Assembly (NCBI RefSeq): GCF_918698155.1
Contig: NZ_CAKKLX010000004.1
Location: 124,001-188,000 of the forward strand
Reading direction: 5' to 3'
From: Roseomonas sp. CECT 9278
GTDB lineage: Bacteria > Pseudomonadota > Alphaproteobacteria > Acetobacterales > Acetobacteraceae
Length of the DNA: 64,000 nt
Position 1 is the stretch's first letter. Each line of letters opens with the position of its first letter. A program made the position numbers and the translations under genes. This document shows, piece after piece, positions 35,357 to 44,262 of this stretch. The notes under the pieces are model-generated. The model had not been told where the DNA came from. It did not search any database and saw only the letters and a list, made by a program, of their open reading frames with translations.

Positions 35357-38300
35357 GACGCCTCAGGTCGAGGGTGAAGGGCAGTTCGAGGCCCGGCGGC
35401 GGCTCCGGCGGCGCCATCCGCCCCGCGGTATGGCCGAAGGGAAACACGCGCGCGCGGCGCCGCGCCTCCGCCTCGTTCGCATTGACCGGATAGCGGTCGT
35501 AGTTGCGCCCGCCCGGATGCGCGACGTGATAGGTCATGCCGCCCAGGCTGCGCCCGTTCCAGCGGTCGAACACGTCCAGCACCAGCGGCGTCTGCGGGCG
35601 GATGGTCGGATGCAGCGAGGAGGGCGGGTTCCACGCCTTGAAGCGGATGCCCGCGACGTATTCGCCGGCGCGCTCGGTCGCGCGCAGCGGCACGGCCACG
35701 CCATTCACCGCCAGCGCATGGCGGTCGGGCAGCCAGTTGGTCACGCTCGCCTGCACGCGCTCGGCGCTGCTGTCGACGTAGCGCGCCGTGCCGCCGGCAA
35801 CCTGTTCCTCGGCCAGCACATGCCATGGCTCCAGTGCGTGACGGAGCTCGAGGCCGATGTCGCGCACGCTGCCCTCGCCGATCAACGGGAAGCGGAAGGC
35901 CATGTGCGGCGCGAACCACGCCGCGTCGATCGGCGCGCCGAGGCCGCGCAGCTCCTCGATCGCGTCCTGGAAATCCTGGCCGCAATAGTGCGGCAGCATG
36001 AACTGGTCGTTCAGCCGGGTGCCCCAGCGCACCAGCCGCCGTTCATAGGGGCGTTCCCAGAAGGCCGCGAGGGCGGCGCGCATCAGCAGCATCTGCACCG
36101 CCGACATCTCGGCATGGGGCGGCATCTCGAAGCCGCGGAACTCGACCAGCCCGCGCCGGCCGCTGCTGGTCGCCGGGTCGTACATCTTGTCGATGCAGAA
36201 TTCGGTGCGGTGCGTGTTGCCGGTCATGTCCGCCAGCAGGTTGCGGAACAGCCGGTCGGTCATCCAGGGCGGCACCTCCTGCCAAGCATGCACCTTGGAG
36301 AACGCGATCTCCAGTTCATGCAGGGCGTCCATCCGCGCCTCGTCGATGCGCGGGTGCTGGCTGGTCGGGCCGATGAACAACCCGCTGAACAGGTAGGAAA
36401 GGCTCGGATGGTTGTGCCAGAAGCCGACCAGCGACTTCAGCAGGTCGGGCCGGCGCAGGAAGGGGCTTTCGCCGACGCTCTCGCCGCCCATCACGACATG
36501 GTTGCCGCCGCCGGTGCCGACATGGCGACCGTCGGTCATGAATTTTTCCGCCGCGAGGCCGACCTGGCGCGCTTCCTCGTACAGCGCGACCGTGCGCCCG
36601 ACCACCTCGTCCCAGTCCTTGGCCGGGTGGATGTTCACCTCGATCACGCCGGGGTCGGGCGTCACCGAGAAATGCAGCAGCCGCGGGTCGGACGGCGGCA
36701 GGTAGCCTTCCAGCACCACCTTGCGGCCCATCTCGGCGGCCGTGCCCTCGACCGCCGCGATCATGTCCAGCCAATCCTCGGCGGCGAAGAGCGGCGGGAA
36801 GAAGATGTGCAGGATGCCGCCGCGGGCTTCGACCGTCAGCGCGGTGCGCACCACGCCGGGGTCGGATTCGCCCACCACCGGGATCGGCTGCGGCTGCGGG
36901 CGGAAATCCTCGATGCCCGACGCGGTGCCTTCGCCCGCCAGCGGTGCGCGCAGCGCGCGCTGGGACAGCGCCTCGGGTGACTGTTGCGCGCGCAGCGCGC
37001 GCTGCGCCATCAGCGCGGCATGGGGCGGCAGGTCGTCGCGCCAGGCGAAGGGGTCGGCCTCGACATCCTGCGTGCGCGCCGCGTCCTCGGGCGACATCCA
37101 GGGCAGCGAGGCGAGCGGCAGGCGCAGCCCGATCGGGCTGTCCCCGGGCACCAGGAACAGGTGGTCGCCGCGGAAGAACCAGCGGCCGGACTGCCAGCGC
37201 CGTACGCCATCCTGCAGCACGCGACGGATCGGCAGCACCACGCCGACCTCGGAGGACAGCCCCTGGCCGAACACCCGTGCCAGGCGCTTGCGTTCCAGCG
37301 CGTCGGCCAGCTTCGCGTCCTCGACGACCACGTTGGCCGGCAGGCGCTGTTCCTTCCACAGGTAGTAATGGACGTCCTCGTGCGCGCCCTGCACCAGGCC
37401 AGGGTCCACCTGCAGCCGCTCCGCCAGCAGCCGACCGAAGCGCGCGGCATCGGCCGCGGTGGCATCGTCCCTGTCGTCGTCGGAGGCGAGCAGCGCGGGG
37501 TCGGTCCAGACCGGCTCCCCATCCGCGCGCCAATGGGAATGCAGCGCCCAGCGCGGCAATTGCTCGCCGGGATAATGCTTGCCCATGTTGGTGGTCAGCA
37601 CGGCGCCCGGCGACCACAGCGCCACCAGCCGGCGCAGCAGCCGCCCGGCATAGGCGCGCTTGGTCGGGCCCAGCGCATCGGTGTTCCATTCCGCCGCATC
37701 GCGGTCGGATGCCGCGACGAAGGTGGGCTCGCCGCCCATGGTCAGGCGCATCCCCTGCGCCTTCAGCTTGGCGTCCACCGCCTCGCCCGCGCTGCGGATC
37801 GCCTCCCACTGGTCGGGCGTATAGGGCCTGGTGACGCGCGGCGTCTCGCGGATGCGGCGCAGGCTCATCTCGAAGCCGAAGACAGTCTCCACCTTCTCGA
37901 GACCGCCCGAGATCGGCGCCGCCGATTGCGGTTCCGGCGTCGCCGCCAGCGGGATGTGCCCTTCCCCGGTCATCAGGCCGGAAGTGGCATCGAGGCCGAT
38001 CCAGCCCGCGCCAGGCAGGTAGACCTCGGCCCAGGCGTGCAGGTCGGTGAAGTCGGCCTCCGGACCCTCGGGGCCCTCCAGCGGCTTCTGGTCGGCCACA
38101 AGCTGGATCAGGTAGCCCGAGACGAAGCGCGCCGCGAAGCCGAGCCGGCGCAGCAGCTGCACCAGCAGCCAGGCGCTGTCGCGGCAGGAGCCCTTGCCTT
38201 CGCCCAGCGTGGTGTCCGGTGACCAGACGCCGGGCTCCATGCGCACGACATAGGCGATGCGCGACTGCACCATGGCGTTCAGCGCGACCAGGAAGTCGAC

Positions 38301-38723
38301 AGTGCGCCGGGGGTCGCGCGGCACCTCGGCCAGCAACGCCTCCAGCCGCGGCCCCGACGGATCGATCCGGCGGAACGGTGCCAGTTCCTGCTCCAGCCCG
38401 GGATCGTAGGCGAAGGGCCAGGTCTCGGCCTCGGGCTCCAGGAAGAAGTCGAAGGGATTGATCGTCGCCATGTCGGCAACGAGGTCCACGGTCACGTCGA
38501 AATGCGTCACGCGCTCGGGGAACACCACGCGGGCCAGGAAATTGCCCTGCGGATCCTGCTGCCAGTTCAGGAAGTTGGGCTGCGGTTCGACCTTCAGCGC
38601 ATAGGACAGCACCGGCGTCCGGCTGTGCGGCGCCGGGCGCAGCCGGATGGTCTGCGGGCCGAGGCTGGCAGGCCGGTCATAGCGGTAGCTGGTGCGGTGC
38701 GTCAGGGCGACGTGGATGGACAT
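35349..38723 (-). CDS. DUF2126 transglutaminase-like protein
   Basis: Large 1,124-residue protein. The N-terminal third is a transglutaminase unit: beta domain starting THRTSYRYDRPASLGPQTIRL, then a core with Cys in GEGKGSCRDSAWLLVQ, His in DLHAWAEVYLPG and Asp in GLDATSGLM. The remainder is DUF2126, with TMGGEPTFVA, GKHYPGEQLPRWAL, DPGVIEVNIHPAKDW and RHVGTGGGNHVVMGG motifs, the last resembling glutamine-synthetase-type active-site strands. No signal peptide. It is the first gene of the three-gene transglutaminase/ATP-grasp module and is divergent from the flavocytochrome at 38939. The function is unassigned in general. Confidence 0.9.
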   Translation of the reverse strand: MSIHVALTHRTSYRYDRPASLGPQTIRLRPAPHSRTPVLSYALKVEPQPNFLNWQQDPQGNFLARVVFPERVTHFDVTVDLVADMATINPFDFFLEPEAETWPFAYDPGLEQELAPFRRIDPSGPRLEALLAEVPRDPRRTVDFLVALNAMVQSRIAYVVRMEPGVWSPDTTLGEGKGSCRDSAWLLVQLLRRLGFAARFVSGYLIQLVADQKPLEGPEGPEADFTDLHAWAEVYLPGAGWIGLDATSGLMTGEGHIPLAATPEPQSAAPISGGLEKVETVFGFEMSLRRIRETPRVTRPYTPDQWEAIRSAGEAVDAKLKAQGMRLTMGGEPTFVAASDRDAAEWNTDALGPTKRAYAGRLLRRLVALWSPGAVLTTNMGKHYPGEQLPRWALHSHWRADGEPVWTDPALLASDDDRDDATAADAARFGRLLAERLQVDPGLVQGAHEDVHYYLWKEQRLPANVVVEDAKLADALERKRLARVFGQGLSSEVGVVLPIRRVLQDGVRRWQSGRWFFRGDHLFLVPGDSPIGLRLPLASLPWMSPEDAARTQDVEADPFAWRDDLPPHAALMAQRALRAQQSPEALSQRALRAPLAGEGTASGIEDFRPQPQPIPVVGESDPGVVRTALTVEARGGILHIFFPPLFAAEDWLDMIAAVEGTAAEMGRKVVLEGYLPPSDPRLLHFSVTPDPGVIEVNIHPAKDWDEVVGRTVALYEEARQVGLAAEKFMTDGRHVGTGGGNHVVMGGESVGESPFLRRPDLLKSLVGFWHNHPSLSYLFSGLFIGPTSQHPRIDEARMDALHELEIAFSKVHAWQEVPPWMTDRLFRNLLADMTGNTHRTEFCIDKMYDPATSSGRRGLVEFRGFEMPPHAEMSAVQMLLMRAALAAFWERPYERRLVRWGTRLNDQFMLPHYCGQDFQDAIEELRGLGAPIDAAWFAPHMAFRFPLIGEGSVRDIGLELRHALEPWHVLAEEQVAGGTARYVDSSAERVQASVTNWLPDRHALAVNGVAVPLRATERAGEYVAGIRFKAWNPPSSLHPTIRPQTPLVLDVFDRWNGRSLGGMTYHVAHPGGRNYDRYPVNANEAEARRRARVFPFGHTAGRMAPPEPPPGLELPFTLDLRRHG

Positions 38724-38866
38724 GATGGGGCCTGGATCGGTTGGGTCGGTGTCTCACGGATGCGACGCTGGATGCAATCCGCGGTCCAACGCCGCGCCAT
38801 CGGTGATGCACGGCTTTGCCATCGGCGGCGCGGCGCCGTGCAACCCGCGCTGCAGCCCCGCCGGCG

Positions 38867-38880
38867 TTGCGCCAGCGCAA
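38867..38880. promoter_or_regulatory. Palindrome in the DUF2126/flavocytochrome divergent gap
   Basis: TTGCGC-CA-GCGCAA is a perfect 6-bp dyad with a two-base spacer, about 59 bases before the flavocytochrome start and 144 before the DUF2126 start. The rest of the 215-base gap has no recognisable gene. An operator is possible, but short GC dyads are common in such GC-rich DNA. Confidence 0.3.
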
Positions 38881-38938
38881 GGCGGATGCGCCACCTGCAT
38901 GCGATGGCACGGGCTGCCCTGGGGAGCACCGCCACGCC

Positions 38939-40252
38939 GTGCCGGCCCGCCTGCTGATCGCCGCCTATGCAACCCTGGTCGGCATGCCCGTGGCGCTCGG
39001 CTGGCTGCTGGTCGGCCCGGCGCGGGCCTGGCCGGACGAGCTATCCTCCGCGCTGGCCCTGGCCGGCTTCGCGGCCTTGCTGCTGGAATTCCTGCTGTCG
39101 GGCCGCTTCCGCGCGGTCACCGGCGGCATCGGCATCGCCCAGAGCATGCGATGGCACCAGCGCCTGGCACGCGCGCTGACGCTGGCGCTGCTGGTCCACC
39201 CCTTCCTCTACACCACGCCGACCGGGCCGCAGGTCCTGCGGCCGGACGACCTGGCGCGGGCGGGGGTGCTGCACCTCGATGCCCATGCGCTCGTCACCGG
39301 GGCGATCGGCTGGCTGCTGCTCGGCGTGCTGACGCTGACGGCGATCGGGCGCGATTCGCTGCCCTGGCGCTACGAATCCTGGCGGCTGATGCACGGCCTG
39401 GGCGCCGCGCTGCTGGCGGTCCTGGGCCTTGGGCACGCGCTGCGGGCGGGCCGCTACAGCGCGCACCCGGTGGTGGTGGCGTATTGGTGCGTGCTCCTTG
39501 CGCTTGCGGTGCTCAGCCTGGTGGCGGTCTATGGTCTGCGACCGATCCGCCTGGCGCGGCGGCCGTGGCGGATCGTTGCCGTCACACCGGCCGCCGAGCG
39601 CTGCTGGCAGGTCGTGCTGGAACCCGTGGGCCATGCCGGGCTGCGCTTCCGCGCCGGGCAATTCGCCTGGGTGCGACTGGACCGGCCGGCCTGGTCGATG
39701 CGCGAGCATCCCTTCTCGATCGCCTCGGCGCCCGGCGGCGACGGGCGGCTCGCCTTCCTCATCAAGGAGGCCGGCGACTTCACCCGCACCGTGGGATCGC
39801 TGCGCCCCGGCGCGCGTGCCTTCGTCGAGGGGCCGCACGGGACGCTGAGCGTCGAGGGGCGAGGCGAACCCGGCCTCTGCCTGATCGGCGGTGGCGCCGG
39901 CGTGGCGCCGCTGCTGTCCATCCTGCGGGCACGGCGCCGCACGCCCGCCCCGCGCCCGGCCATGCTGGTCTACGGCAATCGCCACGAGGGCCAGATCCTG
40001 GCCGAGGACGAACTGCCGACGCTCGGCGTCGAGGTGATCCACGTGCTCCAGGAACCCCCGCCTGGCTGGGCCGGCGAGACCGGCATGATCACGCGCGACC
40101 TCGTGGCGCGGCGCTGTGCCCGCGCCGCGGCGGCGGGCTGGCTGTTCCTGCTCTGCGGCCCGCCGCCGATGATGCGCGAGGCGCGTGCCGGCCTCGCCGC
40201 GATGGGCGTGCCGGCCCGGCGCATCCTGGAGGAAGGCTTCGCCTACGACTGA
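38939..40252 (+). CDS. Ferric-reductase-like membrane flavocytochrome
   Basis: 437-residue inner-membrane reductase that would pass electrons from NAD(P)H through FAD to heme and an external acceptor such as ferric iron. The N-terminal half has about six hydrophobic helices with candidate heme histidines in WHQRLARALTLALLVHPF, LDAHALVTG and LMHGLGAALLAVLGLGHALR. The C-terminal half is a ferredoxin-reductase-type unit: MREHPFSIAS (FAD), LIGGGAGVAPLLSIL (NAD) and LFLLCGPPPMM. GTG 38939 follows a GGGGAG; the open frame runs further upstream with non-protein-like sequence. It is divergent from the DUF2126 module. Confidence 0.82.
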   Translation: MPARLLIAAYATLVGMPVALGWLLVGPARAWPDELSSALALAGFAALLLEFLLSGRFRAVTGGIGIAQSMRWHQRLARALTLALLVHPFLYTTPTGPQVLRPDDLARAGVLHLDAHALVTGAIGWLLLGVLTLTAIGRDSLPWRYESWRLMHGLGAALLAVLGLGHALRAGRYSAHPVVVAYWCVLLALAVLSLVAVYGLRPIRLARRPWRIVAVTPAAERCWQVVLEPVGHAGLRFRAGQFAWVRLDRPAWSMREHPFSIASAPGGDGRLAFLIKEAGDFTRTVGSLRPGARAFVEGPHGTLSVEGRGEPGLCLIGGGAGVAPLLSILRARRRTPAPRPAMLVYGNRHEGQILAEDELPTLGVEVIHVLQEPPPGWAGETGMITRDLVARRCARAAAAGWLFLLCGPPPMMREARAGLAAMGVPARRILEEGFAYD

Positions 40253-40381
40253 GCCGCGGCAGCGCGCACCTCGCCGGGTTGCGCATCCCGCTTGCGGGCG
40301 CTGCGCCACGCGGCGCGACCGGTTCCCTCGGACCGGGCGCTGCTCTAGGCTCCTGGCGGGAACGGGAAGGAAATGCCGGCC

Positions 40382-42100
40382 ATGGCCGATCTGGTGATCC
40401 GCGGCGGAACCGTGGTCGATGGCACGGGCGCCGCGCCGATCGAGGCCGATGTCGCCATCGAGGGCGGGCGCATCACGCAGGTCGGCCGCGTGGCCGAGCG
40501 CGGGCGCGAGGAGATCGACGCGCGCGGCCACCTGGTCACCCCCGGCTTCGTCGACATCCACACCCATTACGACGGCCAGGCGGTGTGGGATTCGCACCTG
40601 GCCCCCTCGGCCTGGCACGGCGTGACCACCGCGGTGATGGGCAATTGCGGCGTCGGCTTCGCGCCCTGCCGCGCCGCCGACCGCGACAAGCTGATCGAAC
40701 TGATGGAAGGCGTGGAGGACATCCCCGGCCCGATCCTGCACGAGGGCCTGGACTGGCGCTGGGAAACCTTCCCCGAATACCTCGATGCGCTGGAGGCGCG
40801 GCCGCGCGACATCGACATCTGCGCCCTGCTGCCGCATGGCGCGCTGCGCGTGCACGTGATGGGCGAACGCGGCCTGGCGCTCGAGAACGCCAACCAGGCC
40901 GACATCGCCAGGATGCGCGAGATCACCGCGCAAGCCGTGCGCGCCGGCGCCTTCGGCGTGAGCACGTCCCGCACCATCAGCCACAAGACGCTGAAGGGCG
41001 ACCCGACGCCGACCCTGCGCGCGCAGGAGGAAGAACTGCATGGCCTGGCGCTCGGCCTGCGCGATGGCGGCGGCGGCCTGCTGGAACTGGTGAGCGACTG
41101 GAACACGCCCGACCCCGCCACCGAATTCGCCATCGTGCGTCGCGTCGTGCAAGCCACCGGCCAGCCCGTCGTCTTCTCCCTGACGGCACGCCACGACCGC
41201 ACGGAAGCCTGGAAGGAATTGCTGGCGCTGTCGGACACGGCCGCCGCGGACGGCCTGCCGATCCGCCCGGTCTTCCCGCCACGGCCCATCGGCATCCTGC
41301 TCGGCCTCAACGGCAGTCAGAACCCCTTCGCCGGCTGTGCCTCGTATCGCGAGATCGCCCACTTGCCCGCCCCGGCCCGCGCCGCCGCCATGCGCGACCC
41401 GGCGCTGCGCGCGCGCATCCTCTCCGAGGACCGGATCAGTGGCTCCACTTTCCCGCTGATCACCCGCCTGGGCTTCGAACGCATGTTCCCCTTCGGCGAC
41501 CCGCCCGACTACGCGCCGCCGGCCGAGGCCTCGATCGCGGCGATCGCCGCGCGCGAGGGCCGCCGCGCCGAGGAGGTCGCCTATGACCTGCTGGTGGCCG
41601 ATGACGGCGATGGCTTCATCTTCGCGCCGCTGACCAACTTCGCCGACTACACGCTCGGCGCCAGCGCCGAATGCCTGCGCCATCCCAACGCCATTGCCGG
41701 GCTGTCGGATGGCGGGGCGCATGTCGGCTTCATCTCGGACGGGTCCTTCCCGACCTTCCTGCTGACCTATTGGGCGCGGGACGGGAAGGAGCAGGTCTTC
41801 CCGGTGCAGGAGATCATCCGCCGCCTGACATCGGACACCGCGCGCGCGGCCGGCCTGCACGACCGCGGCGTTCTGCGCGCGGGCATGCGCGCGGATGTCA
41901 ACGTGATCGACATGGGCGCGCTGGCACTGGAGGCGCCACGCATGGTGGCGGACCTGCCGGCCGGCGGGCGGCGCCTGCTGCAGCGCGCGCGCGGCTATGC
42001 CGCGACCATCGTCGCCGGCACCGTCACCTATCGCGACGGTATCGCGACCGGCGCGCTGCCGGGGCGGCTGGTGCGCGCGGGGCGCCAGCCCGCAGTGTGA
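40382..42100 (+). CDS. D-aminoacylase/N-acyl-D-amino-acid deacylase family amidohydrolase
   Basis: 572-residue metal-dependent amidohydrolase of the D-aminoacylase group, which removes N-acyl groups from D-amino acids; the real substrate may differ. The start ADLVIRGGTVVDGTG and the metal motif DIHTHYDGQ are typical. GVTTAVMGNCGVGFAPC, RTISHKTLKGD, LSDGGAHVGFISD (catalytic Asp) and TSDTARAAGLHDRGVL follow the family order. ATG 40382 is preceded by GGAAGGAAA at a fair distance; ATG 40373 is an alternative. No signal peptide, so it is cytoplasmic. Monocistronic. A D-amino acid dehydrogenase gene lies about 4.3 kb downstream. Confidence 0.85.
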   Translation: MADLVIRGGTVVDGTGAAPIEADVAIEGGRITQVGRVAERGREEIDARGHLVTPGFVDIHTHYDGQAVWDSHLAPSAWHGVTTAVMGNCGVGFAPCRAADRDKLIELMEGVEDIPGPILHEGLDWRWETFPEYLDALEARPRDIDICALLPHGALRVHVMGERGLALENANQADIARMREITAQAVRAGAFGVSTSRTISHKTLKGDPTPTLRAQEEELHGLALGLRDGGGGLLELVSDWNTPDPATEFAIVRRVVQATGQPVVFSLTARHDRTEAWKELLALSDTAAADGLPIRPVFPPRPIGILLGLNGSQNPFAGCASYREIAHLPAPARAAAMRDPALRARILSEDRISGSTFPLITRLGFERMFPFGDPPDYAPPAEASIAAIAAREGRRAEEVAYDLLVADDGDGFIFAPLTNFADYTLGASAECLRHPNAIAGLSDGGAHVGFISDGSFPTFLLTYWARDGKEQVFPVQEIIRRLTSDTARAAGLHDRGVLRAGMRADVNVIDMGALALEAPRMVADLPAGGRRLLQRARGYAATIVAGTVTYRDGIATGALPGRLVRAGRQPAV

Positions 42101-42180
42101 TGCGGGCCACGGACGGGCGGGGCGCCGCCACCGCAGGGTGACTCCAGGGCTGCCGGTGCAGCCTGCTCGAGGAGTGGCCC

Positions 42181-42402
42181 ATGACCGCCCCGCGGCGTCT
42201 GACGATCGCCTGCTTGGCGCTTGCGCTGTCTGCCGGCGCGGCGGGCGCCTCTGTCGTGCTGCGCACGCAGGAACGCTGCCAGGTCGCCGGCCCCTTCGTG
42301 ACCCTGGTCGACGCGACCGAGGCTGCGCGGGCGGCGCGCGAGCGCGGCGCCAACCCGGTGACCTTCCGTACCGGCGAAGGCTACTTCGTGCGCGCCTGCT
42401 GA
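42181..42402 (+). CDS. Small secreted hypothetical protein
   Basis: 73 residues, no recognised family. The N-terminus is a clear Sec signal peptide (MTAPRRLTIACLALALSAGAAGA), leaving a mature part of about 50 residues with two cysteines (QERCQVAGPF and the final VRAC) that could form a disulphide in the periplasm. GAGGAG lies eight bases before the ATG. The last 22 bases overlap the convergent 3-hydroxyacyl-CoA dehydrogenase gene. Codon use resembles its neighbours. Probably real because of the good ribosome site and signal peptide, but small. Confidence 0.65.
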   Translation: MTAPRRLTIACLALALSAGAAGASVVLRTQERCQVAGPFVTLVDATEAARAARERGANPVTFRTGEGYFVRAC

Positions 42403-43325
42403 CCCGCGCGCGCTTCCAGGAGCCGCACCAGCGCATCGTCGCGCCGCTGCGCGAGCTCGATGGTGCTGGCATTGCCGGTCGCCTCGCCCACCCCCTGCAC
42501 CAGGATGGCGCGCAGTTCCGCGCTCACGCTCGGCGTGCCGAGGTCGTCCCACCACGACGTCACCGCCGGCAGCAGGTGGTGCATGAAATGGCCGATGCCG
42601 CCCTCCCCGCCCGCCAGGTGGAAGGTCGTGTGCGGGCCCATCAAGGCCCACCGCAGGCCGGGGCCTTCGCTGATCGCGGCATCGACATCGGCGACCGTCG
42701 CGACACCTTCCGCGACCAGATGCACGGCCTCCCGCCAGAGTGCCGCCTGCAGGCGGTTCGCGAGGTGGCCGGGCACTTCCTTGCGGATCTCGATCGGGTG
42801 TTTGCCGATCGCGCGGTAGAACCGCATCGCGGCGGCGACGGCCTCCGGGCTGCCCTTCGCACCGCCCACCACCTCGACCAGGGGGATCAGGTGGGGCGGG
42901 TTGAAGGGGTGGCCGATCACGACGCGTTCGGGATGCGCGCACCCTTCGGACAGACGCGACGCCAGCAGGCCCGATGTCGATGACGCGATCACCACGTCGG
43001 GCGGCAGCGCCGCATCGATGCGCGCCAGCAGCTCCTGCTTGATCTCCAGCCGCTCGGGCGCGCTTTCCTGCACGAAGTCGCATCCCGCGCAGGCCGCCGC
43101 CGGGTCGGCATCGAAGGTCCAGGCGCCGGGATCGGCATCCGCCTTGCCGCCGAGGCGCATCAGGATCGGCCAGGCATTCGCGATCATCCGCCGCAGCAGG
43201 TCGGGTGCGCCGGGCGACGGGTCGCTGGCGCTGACCGGAATGCCACGGCTGAGGAAATACGCCGCCCAGGAGGCGCCGATGGTGCCCGCGCCGATCACCG
43301 CGACGCGCCCGATGTCCTGCCGCAT
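42381..43325 (-). CDS. 3-hydroxyacyl-CoA dehydrogenase family protein (carnitine dehydrogenase-like)
   Basis: 314-residue NAD-dependent dehydrogenase, cytoplasmic. The Rossmann motif is VIGAGTIGASWAAYFLSRG, and DFVQESAPERLEIKQEL matches the family adenine region. The catalytic histidine lies in VIGHPFNPPHLIPLVEVV, followed by KEVPGHLANRLQAALWREAV. The length and single catalytic domain resemble carnitine 3-dehydrogenase and L-gulonate dehydrogenase rather than fatty-acid enzymes. Convergent with the small secreted protein and divergent from the serine hydrolase gene at 43419. Confidence 0.84.
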   Translation of the reverse strand: MRQDIGRVAVIGAGTIGASWAAYFLSRGIPVSASDPSPGAPDLLRRMIANAWPILMRLGGKADADPGAWTFDADPAAACAGCDFVQESAPERLEIKQELLARIDAALPPDVVIASSTSGLLASRLSEGCAHPERVVIGHPFNPPHLIPLVEVVGGAKGSPEAVAAAMRFYRAIGKHPIEIRKEVPGHLANRLQAALWREAVHLVAEGVATVADVDAAISEGPGLRWALMGPHTTFHLAGGEGGIGHFMHHLLPAVTSWWDDLGTPSVSAELRAILVQGVGEATGNASTIELAQRRDDALVRLLEARAGQQARTK

Positions 43326-43418
43326 GTCGTTCCCTCCCCTGGTGCTGGCGGAAGGCTAGCGCGCCCTGGCCAGCCGCAGGAAGCAGGGCTAGCCTCCGCG
43401 CCGGCAGGAGGAACGGCC

Positions 43419-44261
43419 ATGCAGGATCTTCTCGCGCGGATGAACGCCGTCTGCGACGCGCAACCCTTCGACACGACATGGTGTGTGAAGGACCTCGCGA
43501 CCGGCTGGCATGCCGACCGGGGCGGCGACGTGGTCACGCCGTCGGCCAGCACGCGCAAGACCTCCATCCTGATGCACGCGCTGTCCAAGGTGCACGAGGG
43601 CAAGCTGCGGCTGGACGAACCCTGCACCATCGAGGCGCGGCTGCAGGAGGGCGTGGACAGCGGCACCTACCAGTACATGACGCCCGGCTGCGTCATCCCG
43701 CTGCGTGATGCCTTCGTGAACATGATCATCACGTCGGACAATGTCTGCACGCAGATCGTGCTGGAACGCCTGGACCGCGACGAGCTGAACGCCTGGTGCC
43801 GCGGCATCGGCATGACCGGCACAACCCATCGCGTGAACTTCCCCCCGCCCGGCCTGGCCTGGGACCACCCGGTCGACGCGGTGGCGAGCACCACGGCGCA
43901 CGACCAGGTGCTGCTGCTGGACCGCATGGTGGCCGGGGCGACGGACCCCACGGCCGCGGTCGCGCTGGGGGCGACGCCGGAGTTGTGCCGGCTCGGTCTC
44001 GACATCCTGTCCTGGCAGCGGCTGCGCAACCTGATCCCGTGCCTGCTGCCGGCGAAGACGAAGGTCGCGAACAAGACCGGGCGCGGGCCGCGCGGGCGCA
44101 TGGATGCCGGCGTGGTCTATCGCGGCGAGGCGCCGCGCTTCATCATCGCGGTCTATTGCGACCGCGTGCCCGACACGCTGCCCGACGGGCTGCCGGGCTT
44201 CACCGCCGCCTATGCCACCGCTGGGCGGCTGACGCGCCTTTGCTGGGACACGATGAACTGA
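43419..44261 (+). CDS. Class A beta-lactamase-fold serine hydrolase, no signal peptide
   Basis: 280 residues. The nucleophile motif is Ser44-Thr-Arg-Lys47 (SxxK), Ser106-Asp-Asn108 gives the SDN loop, and Lys219-Thr-Gly221 gives KTG, at class A spacing. The omega-loop region (about residues 137-156, NFPPPGLAWDHP) has no ExxLN motif, so the deacylating glutamate of true class A beta-lactamases is missing. No secretion signal is visible. An esterase, amidase or transpeptidase-like role in the cytoplasm is more likely than antibiotic resistance. It is separated by a single base from the MaoC-type gene downstream. Confidence 0.82.
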   Translation: MQDLLARMNAVCDAQPFDTTWCVKDLATGWHADRGGDVVTPSASTRKTSILMHALSKVHEGKLRLDEPCTIEARLQEGVDSGTYQYMTPGCVIPLRDAFVNMIITSDNVCTQIVLERLDRDELNAWCRGIGMTGTTHRVNFPPPGLAWDHPVDAVASTTAHDQVLLLDRMVAGATDPTAAVALGATPELCRLGLDILSWQRLRNLIPCLLPAKTKVANKTGRGPRGRMDAGVVYRGEAPRFIIAVYCDRVPDTLPDGLPGFTAAYATAGRLTRLCWDTMN

Positions 44262-44262
44262 C

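Noticed and set aside
38816-38938. N-terminal extension of the flavocytochrome gene
   Set aside because: The extra 41 codons read as arginine/alanine-rich, with no membrane segment, and a GTG with a fair ribosome site begins the hydrophobic protein.
39041-42472. 1,143-residue antisense frame over the flavocytochrome and amidohydrolase
   Set aside because: Both opposite-strand genes have clear catalytic motifs; the antisense frame has none.
43419-44261. Antibiotic resistance beta-lactamase
   Set aside because: No ExxLN glutamate and no secretion signal; the fold match alone does not support resistance.
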